From contig OY997653.1 of the NCBI GenBank assembly GCA_963921795.1, positions 60,876,701-60,940,700 on the forward strand: 64,000 bases of DNA, written 5' to 3'. The first letter of the stretch is position 1, and each line of letters begins with the position of its first letter. This stretch comes from Nannobrachium achirus. Its lineage: Eukaryota; Chordata; Actinopteri; Myctophiformes; Myctophidae. Shown one piece after another: positions 1 through 52,840 of this stretch. The notes below the pieces were generated by a model. That model was not told where the DNA came from and searched no databases. It saw only the letters and a list, made by a program, of their open reading frames with translations. Both the position numbers and the translations under genes were made by a program.

Positions 1-2330
1 CATCTACAGTTCAGGCTACAGGGCTACGGTGTGGCCCTCACATCTACAGTTCAGGCTACAGGGCTACGGTGTGGCCCTCACATCTACAGTTCAGGCTACG
101 GGGCTACGGTGCGGCCCTCACACCTACAGTTCAGGCTACGGGGCTACGGTGTGGCCCTCACATCTACAGTTCAGGCTACAGGGCTACGGTGTGGCCCTCA
201 CATCTACAGTTCAGGCTACAGGGCTACGGTGTGGCCCTCACATCTACAGTTCAGGCTACGGGGCTACGGTGTGGCCCTCACATCTACAGTTCAGGCTACG
301 GGGCTACGGTGTGGCCCTCACATCTACAGTTCAGGCTACGGGGCTACGGTGTGGCCCTCACATCTACAGTTCAGGCTACGGGGCTACGGTGTGGCCCTCA
401 CATCTACAGTTCAGGCTACAGGGCTACGGTGTGGCCCTCACATCTACAGTTCAGGCTACGGGGCTACGGTGTGGCCCTCACATCTACAGTTCAGGCTACA
501 GGGCTACGGTGTGGCCCTCACATCTACAGTTCAGGCTACAGGGCTACGGTGTGGCCCTCACATCTACAGTTCAGGCTACAGGGCTACGGTGTGGCCCTCA
601 CATCTACAGTTCAGGCTACGGGGCTACGGTGTGGCCCTCACATCTACAGTTCAGGCTACGGGGCTACGGTGTGGCCCTCACATCTACAGTTCAGGCTACG
701 GGGCTACGGTGTGGCCCTCACATCTACAGTTCAGGCTACAGGGCTACGGTGTGGCCCTCACATCTACAGTTCAGGCTACGGGGCTACGGTGAGGCTCTCA
801 CATCTACAGTTCAGGCTACGGGGCTACGGTGTGGCCCTCACATCTACAGTTCAGGCTACGGGGCTACGGTGTGGCCCTCACATCTACAGTTCAGGCTACG
901 GGGCTACGGTGTGGCCCTCACATCTACAGTTCAGGCTACGGGGCTACGGTGTGGCCCTCACATCTACAGTTCAGGCTACGGGGCTACGGTGTGGCCCTCA
1001 CATCTACAGTTCAGGCTACAGGGCTACGGTGTGGCCCTCACATCTACAGTTCAGGCTACGGGGCTACGGTGTGGCCCTCACATCTACAGTTCAGGCTACG
1101 GGGCTACGGTGTGGCCCTCACATCTACAGTTCAGGCTACGGGGCTACGGTGTGGCCCTCACATCTACAGTTCAGGCTACGGGGCTACGGTGTGGCCCTCA
1201 CATCTACAGTTCAGGCTACGGGGCTACGGTGTGGCCCTCACATCTACAGTTCAGGCTACAGGGCTACGGTGTGGCCCTCACATCTACAGTTCAGGCTACG
1301 GGGCTACGGTGTGGCCCTCACATCTACAGTTCAGGCTACAGGGCTACGGTGTGGCCCTCACATCTACAGTTCAGGCTACAGGGCTACGGTGTGGCCCTCA
1401 CATCTACAGTTCAGGCTACAGGGCTACGGTGTGGCCCTCACATCTACAGTTCAGGCTACGGGGCTACGGTGCGGCCCTCACACCTACAGTTCAGGCTACG
1501 GGGCTACGGTGTGGCCCTCACATCTACAGTTCAGGCTACGGGGCTACGGTGTGGCCCTCACATCTACAGTTCAGGCTACAGGGCTACGGTGTGGCCCTCA
1601 CATCTACAGTTCAGGCTACGGTGAGGCCCTCACATCTACAGTTCAGGCTACGGTGTGGCCCTCACATCTACAGTTCAGGCTACGGTGTGGCCCTCACATC
1701 TACAGTTCAGGCTACGGGGCTACGGTGTGGCCCTCACATCTACAGTTCAGGCTACGGTGTGGCCCTCACATCTACAGTTCAGGCTACAGGGCTACGGTGT
1801 GGCCCTCACATCTACAGTTCAGGCTACAGGGCTACGGTGTGGCCCTCACATCTACAGTTCAGGCTACGGGGCTACGGTGTGGCCCTCACATCTACAGTTC
1901 AGGCTACAGGGCTACGGTGTGGCCCTCACATCTACAGTTCAGGCTACGGGGCTACGGTGTGGCCCTCACATCTACAGTTCAGGCTACAGGGCTACGGTGT
2001 GGCCCTCACATCTACAGTTCAGGCTACGGGGCTACGGTGTGGCCCTCACATCTACAGTTCAGGCTACGGGGCTACGGTGTGGCCCTCACATCTACAGTTC
2101 AGGCTACGGTGTGGCCCTCACATCTACAGTTCAGGCTACAGGGCTACGGTGTGGCCCTCACATCTACAGTTCAGGCTACAGGGCTACGGTGTGGCCCTCA
2201 CATCTACAGTTCAGGCTACGGGGCTACGGTGTGGCCCTCACATCTACAGTTCAGGCTACGGGGCTACGGTGTGGCCCTCACATCTACAGTTCAGGCTACG
2301 GGGCTGCGGTGTGGCCCTCACATCTACAGT
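1..2330. repeat. 40-bp tandem satellite, about 58 units
   Basis: Head-to-tail copies of a 40-bp unit beginning CATCTACAGTTCAGGCTAC run from the left edge to about 2330. Copies differ mainly at one G/A position (GGCTACGGGG or GGCTACAGGG). Between about 1611 and 2110 several 32-bp units lack GGGCTACG. The + strand unit has no stop codon in any frame, so long open frames occur in all three frames. These follow from the repeat and are not genes. The array continues beyond the window. Confidence 0.97.
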
Positions 2331-3118
2331 ATGTCTCACTCATAGACTGTAGAAAAATATGGACGAAGCGAAGCCATTGGTTTCTATGCAGCGCAAATGG
2401 CCCTTTCTACCCCTTGGAATGGGACGTCGCCGTCATAGAATTGTAAAGGCTGCCAACGGTCACGTGCAACGCAGGGATACATGGGAGAATGTGGTCGGAG
2501 CCTCCCGAAATACAGCACACGAAGAAGAACACAGCCGGCTGGTATCAGTTTAGTTGGCCACGCCCCCCCCCGCAACTTTTTCATTTATTTTAAAATACAT
2601 TGGACCACATTTCGACCGAATATGATGGTGATTGAAAGGCAATTTTTAACTAGCGATAGGAACCATACAGTATTCATGAAAATGTTAATTAAGGTTAGAA
2701 AACGAAAGGGGAAAATGAATGGGATCCAATGGAGGGCAATTCTTTTTGCGATCGGCCGGGGGGGGGGGAAACGGCGCAACTAGCGGCCAATCATAGGATG
2801 TTTTAGTTCCGTATTGGAGTCATTTTAAATCGGCAGAACTATGCCCCTGGTCTCACTGCAGATCCAACCAATATGTCTGAGTCATAGTGTCGGAGACTTA
2901 GTCAGTATACCCGTTGTACCCGTCTGTCTGTCTGTGTCCCTGTTATGCCCATATATGAAGATATCTGTATCTGTCAGGCCTTGTCCATTTTATGCCCCTA
3001 AATGGCGATTGCTGAGGTCATCAGTATATACCCATATATGGGTTTCTGTGCCCATATATGGAGCTGACTGATTTGTTTGCGCATGATGGCACATTGAGAA
3101 TACACTCCATATTTGGGT
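2331..3118. other. no recognised feature
   Basis: Non-repetitive sequence between the satellite and a small tandem array. It has a few CCATATATGG-type motifs near 2950-3060 and a G run at 2758-2768. I see no gene, transposon end or RNA gene in it. Confidence 0.4.
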
Positions 3119-3130
3119 GCAGTTGCATTG

Positions 3131-3390
3131 GAAACCCCTTATATGGTTATGGCTGAGTCATATAGTGACATGAGGAAACCCCTTATATGGTTATGGCTGA
3201 GTCATATAGTGACATGAGGAAACCCCTTATATGGTTATGGCTGAGTCATATAGTGACACATTGGAAACCCCTTATATGGTTATGGCTGAGTCATATAGTG
3301 ACATGAAACCCCTTATATGGTTATGGCTGAGTCATATAGTGACATGAAACCCCTTATATGGTTATGGCTGAGTCATATAGTGACTGACAT
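3131..3390. repeat. 41-45 bp tandem repeat, six copies
   Basis: Six copies start at about 3131, 3175, 3219, 3264, 3305 and 3346. Each contains CCCCTTATATGGTTATGG followed by GAGTCATATAGTGACA. Unit length varies through small indels at the CATGAGG junction. Confidence 0.93.
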
Positions 3391-3552
3391 GAGCGTGACA
3401 ACGTTATAAATCCTTAACAAAATATTATCTTTATAATTTAGTGAATGTTGACTAAACATATTTAAACTGATAATAATGATTCATGAACATCCTTTTCTCC
3501 AGGGACTATTTTTGGCTCGACTTTTCAAATCAGTCCGCATTTCCGTAGCTGC

Positions 3553-4002
3553 AAAGGTGATACACCATGAAATTTCACTTTTCCAATTTTAAAACCTTTT
3601 TTTGGGGTCCCACTAGCACCTTCTATCCTCACAAAGTCCCATTTCTGACCGTTGTGTCTTTCTCTGGTTTTGAGAAGGCGAAGGTTAAAAGTATCCCACG
3701 GGTTCTCAAAACAGGCTGTCCAGATTTGCTGCCGATTGTGACGTCATCACAAAAAAAAAAAATCAAAAAATATTTAAAAAAAAAAAAAATCTTTTTTTCA
3801 AAAAGATTTTGGGGGGGGGGGGGGGGGGGGCGCAGTTCAGGCCAAAGGTGGTACTGCAGCTGAAATGCTCTGAGAGCCATTCAAAAATGAGAGAGGCTCT
3901 CTATTCAGGAGTGGTAATTTAGCCTCAAACCTTTTGAAAAAAGTTTTTGGGACATAAACAATATGACATAAATACTTTTTAAATGCATGGTGTATCACCT
4001 TT
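3553..4002. mobile_element. MITE with 17-bp inverted ends
   Basis: AAAGGTGATACACCATG at 3553 is matched by its reverse complement ending at 4002. The 450-bp interior has no coding capacity and includes A-rich and G-rich homopolymers at about 3751-3830. It is a non-autonomous DNA element of unassigned superfamily, and no clear target duplication is visible. Confidence 0.65.
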
Positions 4003-4052
4003 AACCACTCATACCCGGTGTCCCTATTTTGGGTACGTCATTACAGACAGGC

Positions 4053-4057
<5 letters not shown>

Positions 4058-4112
<55 letters not shown>
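4058..4112. repeat. (GACA)n microsatellite
   Basis: About 13 uninterrupted GACA units. Confidence 0.95.
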
Positions 4113-4372
4113 GGATCCAATCATTTTGATCCCTATAGATTTCTGATCTTTAGGAGGAGACTAGCAATTTCTGAAGTACATTTTAGATGACTTTTGTGTT
4201 TTCCACCCCTGTCAGCCTTCTCACAGCACACTGTGAATCTGTCTTAGTCATGTGCGTAATAGATTTGTGAATTATAGATCCGTTTTCCACACTTAATAAT
4301 TCATAAAGTGCTGGGCTGGCTGACACACTAAAAGCCAAGAGAAAGTTCAGAAGGTTCAGATCAGAAACTGCA

Positions 4373-4373
<1 letters not shown>

Positions 4374-4427
<54 letters not shown>
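4374..4427. repeat. (GT)n microsatellite
   Basis: About 27 GT units, ending 25 bases before the target duplication of the next transposon. Confidence 0.97.
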
Positions 4428-4459
4428 TCAGCAGAGGTGCTCGCAATTTGTGTTACAGG

Positions 4460-5026
4460 CAGGGACGTGCTGGGCCCCTGATTCAGCCCGGGGAAAAGAG
4501 TTGGAGAGGCCCTCATTGCGTGCTATAGAGAGAGATCTCTCTCTGTAGCGCTGCTGCTACTCAAAGATTTGCCAATTCAGATCATGACAAGTGACAAGCC
4601 AGTGGGCCAATTACATGAGTTATATTTCGTCGTTGTCGGGTGGAAACCTTGTATGTCCAAAACCGTTCGTTCCTATTTATCATTTAAAAAATGATTTAAA
4701 CTAGTGAAAACAGACGATCTACAAGCACACAACGCCTCGCGGTGCGAGGCGTTGTGTGCTTGTAGATCTGCTGTTTTCACTACTTTTGTGCAACGGCCTT
4801 GTATGATGAAGCAGGGCTTTGCTTTGCGAAAAAAAAAAAACTTGGAGATACAAGGTTTCTGACGGACAGTGACAATTTACTTTGTTGGCCGCCCAGCCCC
4901 CAAAATTGAACGAAGGCCGACATTTTATTTTTAATTTTGTCCTAATGGCCGGCCTGGAACGGCCGGGAATGAATTCCCGGCCGTTCGGGAGTTGTCCCGC
5001 TTTTCCCAATGGCCAGCACGTCCCTG
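4460..5026. mobile_element. hAT-type element, TSD GTTACAGG
   Basis: The element begins CAGGGACGTGCTGG and ends CCAGCACGTCCCTG. It is flanked on both sides by GTTACAGG (4452-4459 and 5027-5034). An 8-bp duplication with CAGGG-type ends is characteristic of hAT transposons. It has no transposase, so it is non-autonomous. A hairpin-bearing MITE (about 4628-4875) is nested inside it. Confidence 0.88.
4628..4875. mobile_element. hairpin MITE, class A, nested
   Basis: The left end is CGTCGTTGTCGGGTGGAAAC and the right end is a degraded inverse of it. A 79-bp palindrome fills 4703-4781: arms GTGAAAACAG..GATCTACAAGC and back, with a three-base loop. A-rich sequence follows the palindrome. Full-length relatives in this window lie at 9871, 13185 (left arm lost), 28087, 31117 and 45862. 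Confidence 0.82.
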
Positions 5027-5195
5027 GTTACAGGCACTGACCACACCTAGACTGAACTAATATGTTGCCTGCACTGCCTTTGGTTTAAGAGATGACTTCC
5101 ACCTGTGGCCATTGTACAGCAGCAACTTTCTGCACCTCATGGCTTTAGATTGAAATCACCTGGGGGTACAAATGAGACATTCTTCCTTCAAACAT

Positions 5196-5202
5196 CTCTC
5201 TC

Positions 5203-5241
<39 letters not shown>

Positions 5242-5242
5242 A
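5196..5242. repeat. (CT)n microsatellite
   Basis: CT-rich run about 100 bases upstream of the first dpysl5 coding exon. Confidence 0.93.
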
Positions 5243-5348
5243 AATTGTTGTCATGTTATACAGGTTTATGACACAACATGTTGTACATTGTCAGAGTTAG
5301 ATTAATACTCTGAACTCATGTATATACTTATTTTCTGTGTGTAGGACA

Positions 5349-46455
<41,107 letters not shown>

Positions 46456-47579
46456 CCATGGATACCAGTGCATCTACACTCCGAGCCTCGTTGTTTTGTA
46501 CATATCTGAACAACCAGGAAAACTGCACTGATTTTCTACCACAGGATTATTAGAGTCAGAGGGGAAATCAAATTCAACGGCTGCTCTTTGATTGGTTGAC
46601 AGTCTTAAATGATTGGTGATATAATTGGTTGATCAGTGATTTGCCAAAGTGACTTTCCGTGTCAAATTTGTGTCTGATTGGAGCGATTTACCTCGTTTAT
46701 TATATGAGAGGGGAAGGGCTAATTATGAATTTAAACAACTTGCCAAATTCCAGCTGATCACATAAAGCATAGATGAATTCTACTCATTGTTTTGTCACTT
46801 AGTGTCCCTGCAGCAAACATTAACAAGACGGCAAACTTCTGTGACAGGTCAAAACCAGTACAGTTTTTAATGGTCTGAACCGAATCGATGTTGACTGAAC
46901 TATTTAAACAATTGTAGAAGCTGAATTCAGTTAAATGATATATATCCCCCTTTCACTCACACACACTCGCATATGCAGTACACTGTAGACACCATATCTT
47001 TAGTGGAACCACATGTTTCTTATTACCATGCGCACACAACCTGGTTTGTGTGTAGCCTACCCCCTGTGGTTGGTGCTCCTAGTGTATCATGGGTTTTTGA
47101 CCATGTTTTTATTATCATTTCTTATGGATTAACTTTGCTGTGTGGTGATGAAATCCAACTGCTTCTTTTAACAATCTCGAGACTGTGAGCTTAACACTCC
47201 ACTATCTAGCTTGAGACAAGACACCACTGTCTCTCACCCGCTCTCACTTCCACCGACTGAGAATACTTACATAGGCCACATTCATTGGAGTTCTGCATGG
47301 GAACCTTGGTCTTTAGATTACAAGTCAAGATGTGTGAACCTTTCTGCCTGACATGTTGGAACAGACCACTTGGGACCAAATGAGTTCAACAACTAGTCTT
47401 TCACACAAATAACCTGTTTTTTTCCCACCCCCATGTTGTGAAGAAACTCTTCAAGAGAAGTCAGTTCAGTTCAGACTGAAGGACATGAGTGATGTGTTGA
47501 AAGATTACAGTGGCGTTACAGAAGTAACTTATTAAGTTACAGAAGTCAGAATAATTCCTCCTGGCTAGCCCAGGCTTAA

Positions 47580-48080
47580 AGGTATATTCAGTGATTGTAT
47601 TTCATTCAAATAAAAATACAATTGGTACATTTTCCATTCATTCTCCTCACTAGAATGTGTGCTGACCACATAAGGACTTCCACCATGGCCCGTGTTGCGA
47701 GCATAGCTAGATTCGGTTTTCAGAGGTGGCCAGACAGTCCTTGACCAATCAGGGTAGAGTATGGCCGTAGTTATGTTATGATGTTTAGTTATGATGGTCA
47801 AAATAAAAGTTTTGAGAACCACAGTCTCTCTAAATTAAGAAGGTCTGCTAAATGCTAAGATTGTAAACTACTGAACTCATAAAATGCCACAGTCTCGTAG
47901 TAAATCAGAATCATACGCACATATCCTGAAGCTGGAGACGTAGGCCTACCGATATTCAGTGATTGGGTCTAATGATCAAAACAAGAACATTATAATGGTG
48001 TAAAAAAATATATAAAAAACTAAACATTTCCAAGATGACCCATTGACCCCCGGCCACTTTGATTATCACTGAATACACCT
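47580..48080. mobile_element. TTAA-type MITE
   Basis: TTAA lies at 47576-47579 and 48081-48084. The ends AGGTATATTCAGTGAT and ATCACTGAATACACCT are inverse. It is 501 bp and non-coding. Confidence 0.82.
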
Positions 48081-48655
48081 TTAAGTATGGGGTTTATGCA
48101 TTACAGAATTACAGTGAGCTCCACTGCAAAGAATAGCAACAGTTTTTTTGATTGCTGAAAATACTAACTCCCTTTGCAGATACTCTGTACCGACAAATTA
48201 TTACTATTGTTCAACCGTCCTAATCTTCAACTAATGTGCAAAATGACAGTCTACGGTAAATCTGATTTCAAGCAGGATGCGTTATCCAAATGTACTGTAG
48301 GCCTAACTAATGCTAACTTGATTATGTTAATAAGCATTATATGCGTTTTCCTGTGGATTCTGTAATCAGCGAATTGATAAAGGTAAAGGAACAGGGTGCG
48401 ACGGTGCGTCTCTACAAGGCAGGAAGACTGAACTGCACAGACTGAGAACCATGAACCTCTCCAAACTCTCCATGACTAATGATGTCTCCCATTCCTGTCT
48501 AACAGTGTTATATTTATACAATACCATGTCTCCTTATCTGTGTTATATGTTAAGGATTTTATTTTTTAGCTCAAAGAATATCTGTGCCATAATGTGAATC
48601 ACCTGTGCCACACCAAAACCCTTACACCAGGAGTACTGCGTGGAGATGGGAGGAG

Positions 48656-48990
48656 TAAAGCCTGTATCATAGTCGGGTCCACGGTGGAAGGCTTTACACC
48701 GCGGTGTAGTCTTTTCGAGTCTTTTTGAGTCATGAAACTACAACGTTACGTCATTCCTCACGGTGGAGAGCTTTCCACCGTGAGTCCCAACACATCTCTC
48801 TGTTTTTACTATCAGACAGACAGGCTCTACACCCCGTTCACTGATTGGTCGACCTGAACCGGTCTAGACGGGGTAAAGGACTTCACCGTGGGCCGTGACT
48901 ATGATGGCCTGCACTTATTTTCTGACTTGAGGTTGAAAGCTTTCCACCTCAAATTTGCGGTGGATAGGTCTCCACCGTAGACTCTGATAC
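48656..48990. mobile_element. mini-hairpin MITE, second copy
   Basis: It starts TAAAGCCTGTATCATAGTC and follows the element at 9364 throughout, ending near GACTCTGATAC. The internal stems (CACGGTGGA..TCCACCGTG) are kept although the bases differ. Confidence 0.77.
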
Positions 48991-49019
48991 AGTGAATTCA
49001 CTGAATTCACTGTGAATTC

Positions 49020-49075
49020 ACTGAATTTCCCCCTTGGGATAATAAAGGTATCTATCATCTATCTATCATACAGGC
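49020..49075 (+). mobile_element. LINE 3' tail (L2-like)
   Basis: TTTCCCCCTTGGGATAATAA followed by TATCTATC repeats is the 3' end common to fish L2-type LINEs. A minus-strand copy lies at 51428-51480. Confidence 0.6.
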
Positions 49076-49841
49076 TTAAGACATCTCTAAGGAGTGCCCA
49101 CAGGTTTAACAACTGGTGCTGTTTTTTTAATGATTACTTCCTATGGCATTAGTTTATTTTATTGTTGGATGGTTTAGTTGTTTTGAAGGCACTGTGACTG
49201 GTCAGTGGCTGTGTGTCCGTACTGACTGGTCAGTGGCTGTGTGTCCGTAGATTCTTGTGTTGAAAAGTGACCCTGTTGAATCTATAAATGGCTGCTTGTT
49301 TCTTACCACAAGAATGAGTGCAAACAATAAAACTAAAAAAAAAAGGAAAAAAAGCAAAGTCTTGAGATTGTCTCATTGTGTTGCTTGTTCTATTAAGAAG
49401 AGTGCAAGTGTTTATGTGCTCACGGCTGATTCCTATTTCAAGGTTGTTGATTGGGAAATTTAAAAACTATTTAAGAAATGAACTGACATGCTTGGCTAAA
49501 GTGACACAAAAATAAAATAAAACAAAATAGTGTAGCAACTAAGCCATAGAAGAAAAATACATATTTTACACATATCTCACAGGAGGCCGGATGAATATTA
49601 ATGACACCTTCTTTCTCTAGGAATAATAGGCTCTGTACATTAATGTACTCCCAGTTTCCTGTTCCAGTTGATTTTTCCATAGCTTTCTTTGATGGGTTCA
49701 GCAGTGGATTTGCATGTGTCATGTGTGTTTCCAGTTCAAACCTGCTACTGAGACAATCAAACAAAGTCGGAAAGGGAAAATGAACTGGAACAAGACACAG
49801 GTATGCCATCTTCTAGCTCTGGTCCAGAGCACTATCTAGCC

Positions 49842-50146
49842 CAGAGGTTTTCAACTGGGGGTCCGGGACCCCCAGGGGGTCCTCAGAGTTACTACAGGGG
49901 GTCCTCCAAATCTTTTTATATTAACAACGTGAACCCTAGTGTCCATATTCTGGGAACTTTAGTAGAGATGTGACCGAATATTCGGCGCCGAATATTTTCG
50001 GCCGAATAGTGCCAAATATTCGGTTTCGGTTCGGTTTGATTTTACAGCCGAATAATTATTACCGAATAGTACCGAATACCAAATACCGAATATTACCGAA
50101 TACTGAATACCGAATACTACCGAATAATGTATAGGATATTCAAAAA

Positions 50147-50177
<31 letters not shown>

Positions 50178-50941
50178 TTCTTTTTTTTATAACAATAATT
50201 ACATTGATATTTCTTTATGATGCAATAATTCAACTCTATGGAATGTTAGTATTTTGAGACATAATTTGTCTTTCATTACAAATTTACTACACAATAGTAA
50301 ATAAATAATTCTACACAAAAATAAATATGTTATGTGTGCATTCAAAAGTGAGAAATAAATGTTTTATGGAACCATATGGTGATTATTATTTAAGTTTAAG
50401 TTTTGCCATAATCATGTCTTTTGCCATAATCAGGTAGCTTTACAACAAAGGTACAGCAATGGTGCAAAAGTTAGTAATACAAAATAAATTATATACATGT
50501 ATTATTCGGCTATTCGGTATTCGGTTTTCGGCAAAATGTTTCCAATATTCGGTATTCGGTTTCGGCCAAGAATTTTGCTTTCGGCACATCCCTAAACTTT
50601 AGCCAAAAATAGCAGATCTACAAGCTCACAACGCCTCGCGCTGCGAGGCGTTGTGAGCTTTTAGATCGGCTATTTTCGGCAAAGAGGTTGTAATGGGGAA
50701 AAAGAGCAGACTAAGTACAGAGTGAAAGGTCAAGCACTTACAGGCCTATTTGTGTATACATGTGACCTCACGGTCGCTTATCTCCCGATTAGGGAGTCTA
50801 ACTGGTTAAGTATTGATGGTTCAAGTGGTTAAATATCTGTAAACACAAATTGACATGAATCCATAATACATAAATTGTGCCGTCAAACGATGAAACTAAC
50901 CCTATGTATGTGTGTTGGCCTGAAAACGTTGAAGAACCCTG
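49842..50941. mobile_element. hAT element with class C hairpin, TSD ATCTAGCC, interrupted
   Basis: It starts CAGAGGTTTTCAACTGGGGG and ends AACGTTGAAGAACCCTG, with ATCTAGCC at 49834-49841 and 50942-50949. The hairpin is at 50602-50680. A different hAT element is inserted at 49963. Near 50772 it also contains CGGTCGCTTATCTCCC, as in the 6603-7390 repeat. Confidence 0.9.
49963..50594. mobile_element. nested hAT element, TSD AACTTTAG
   Basis: It starts TAGAGATGTGACCGAATATT and ends TTTCGGCACATCCCTA. AACTTTAG lies at 49955-49962 and 50595-50602. Both ends are rich in ACCGAATA / TATTCGGT motifs and the middle is AT-rich. It is 632 bp without transposase. Confidence 0.9.
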
Positions 50942-50949
50942 ATCTAGCC

Positions 50950-52020
50950 ATCCTCTGATTCTGAAAACTGTCACTTTAATGCACAGAGCTGATATCAAAC
51001 AAGTGTGAAGCTTCATGGTAGTTCAGGCAGCTAACCAACCAAGGGGCATAGTATCCACTGCCTACAATAGTTTCACCATCCTTTCATGTCATCCCATAGT
51101 CTGTTAGTCTTTTCCACTGATCTATCAAATAAAATAAGCCGAAATGTCATAAAACATTTGAATTAACCTGCAGGCACAAGAGAAAGGTAGTTCTGTGACA
51201 TTTCACAGGTTGGGGTGAGGGAGGGATATTACACAATGGAGTAGAGTGATTGGAAAGTATTTCATTTAAAAACAAACAACTGTGCATTCCTTTCCGGACT
51301 AAATGTTGTATTTGGCATCAAGCTTGCTGCTGGGTGTCGCTTGTTCTTCGGTTGCAGCTATCTTTTTTTGCACACACAGCGACACAGGGGTCGTTATGGA
51401 GGGGTTCCAGAGAGTCCCCTGTTAAATGATTGATAGATAGATAGATACCTTTATTATCCCACGGGGGAAATTCAGTTGCCCAGAGGCAGCACAGCAGTTA
51501 AGGTTACAAGTTACAGAGAAATAAGAAAAAGAAAAAGAGTACTGTAGTGTACAGTCCAAAGAGCAAGCACAAAAAAGATAAATAAAACAAAGTGTCGAAA
51601 GCTATTGCAAAAAAAAGAAGAATATATAAAGTGACCACGAAACATTCAACGAATGTTGAATGTTAACTAACTTGTTACTACAAGTTAGTAACCAAATAGA
51701 CACTTACAGGCTGTGAATATAAGATAGACAGTGTAGCCTACAAATAGATCCAAATTATAGATCCGAGTTATTGTACATGAAGTACTTTGGGGTCCCACCA
51801 TCCCAGAGATACAAAATATATATGTATTGGGGGTATGTCTGTGGCCTAAATATCAAAATGGGGGTCATGGAAATTCAAATGTTTGAGAATCACTGTTATA
51901 CAAGAGACATTTCAAGACCAGGACACATACATAAGCACCTAACAAGAGGCAGACAGTCAGAGACAGACAGTCAGCCGAGGACACCTAACCACTAACCCAC
52001 AGGTTCAAATTAGAGCCAGC
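50950..52020. other. intergenic, no gene recognised
   Basis: Between dpysl5 and mapre3. Apart from the LINE tail at 51428, only GAGAATCACTG-like repeat debris near 51880 is seen. No exon is seen. Confidence 0.4.
51428..51480 (-). mobile_element. LINE 3' tail (L2-like)
   Basis: GATAGATAGATACC followed by TTTATTATCCCACGGGGGAA is the inverse of the tail at 49020. The following 300 bases may be its 3' UTR, but I cannot delimit them. Confidence 0.55.
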
Positions 52021-52080
52021 ATGGCGGTCCCTGGGACCATCTGCTGCACCAAATAACATGTGAAACGACTGCAACTGCGC

Positions 52081-52092
52081 CGCGCATGCGCG
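52081..52092. promoter_or_regulatory. NRF1-like palindrome CGCGCATGCGCG
   Basis: The motif fits the NRF1 site (GCGCATGCGC) typical of CpG promoters. It lies in a short GC-rich patch 4.8 kb upstream of the mapre3 start codon. It could mark a mapre3 promoter. This is a motif match only. Confidence 0.25.
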
Positions 52093-52146
52093 CAGAGGCA
52101 GCCACAGGGTCCAGGGGGTTGAACGGCGATCTCGCGCGACTTGCTC

Positions 52147-52230
52147 GCTTCTGGAACAGTCGACGTACAAGCTCACAGTTGCGTAGCGATGCGACGCATT
52201 GTGAGCTTGTAGATCGTCTGTTCCAGAAGC
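52147..52230. repeat. hairpin cassette with extended outer stem
   Basis: GCTTCTGGAACAGTCGACGT and TACAAGCTCACA on the left; TGTGAGCTTGTAGATCGTCT then GTTCCAGAAGC on the right. The outer stem GCTTCTGGAACAG differs from the AAAATAG outer stem seen elsewhere. Confidence 0.85.
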
Positions 52231-52744
52231 TAAGCAAGGCTCTGTAGCAACGGGCTGGCTTATCATCGCAAACAACGGGACTGACTGCTGATATAAAGGA
52301 CCATTATTATTATATATCCAGCGACAAGTAAGTAATGTTCATTCAAAACGTACAAAACGTCTATTATATTTATGTACACAGCTTACTTTAGTTTCACGAC
52401 GCTTAATATTAAGGCTCGGCCGCCGAATAACTGTAATAATGTGGGGAAAAAACGTAGGACTTCAGATAATGATGTCCCATTGCATGGGTGTGTGTGTGGG
52501 GGGTGTAGCTGTGTGTGTGTGTGGGGAGGTAGCTGTAGTATATCAAATGCCTCCAGAGGGGGGTAACGTGGGAGAAAATAAGTAGTACCCGTTATCTGGG
52601 GTTAAAAAGCCAATAGGCCTACACTGGCAACTTGGCATTACCAGTCATTTCTTCTCTGCTTTAAGCAGCATGTGCCACAGTGCCAGCCAGCCATGTCATA
52701 TTGGCTGGTTAGCTATAGCTAGCGTGTTGCTAGCATTGGTAACA

Positions 52745-52805
52745 GGAAAACTCGACCTAAAACAAACTCGTTTCCCAACGGGTCTGTGGCCTTAAGCTAG
52801 ATGCA

Positions 52806-52840
<35 letters not shown>

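Larger units (their letters stand above)
46456..49350 (+). other. probable dpysl5 3' UTR and downstream
   Basis: Non-coding sequence after the stop. AATAAA occurs at 47802 (inside a MITE) and at 49326-49331, the latter just before an A-rich stretch. The true cleavage site cannot be chosen from sequence alone. Two MITEs and a LINE tail lie within. Confidence 0.45.

Noticed and set aside
29..2446. Long open frames up to 758 codons in all three + frames
   Set aside because: They are produced by a stop-free 40-bp satellite unit. The translation is one repeating peptide in every frame with no start context or conserved domain.
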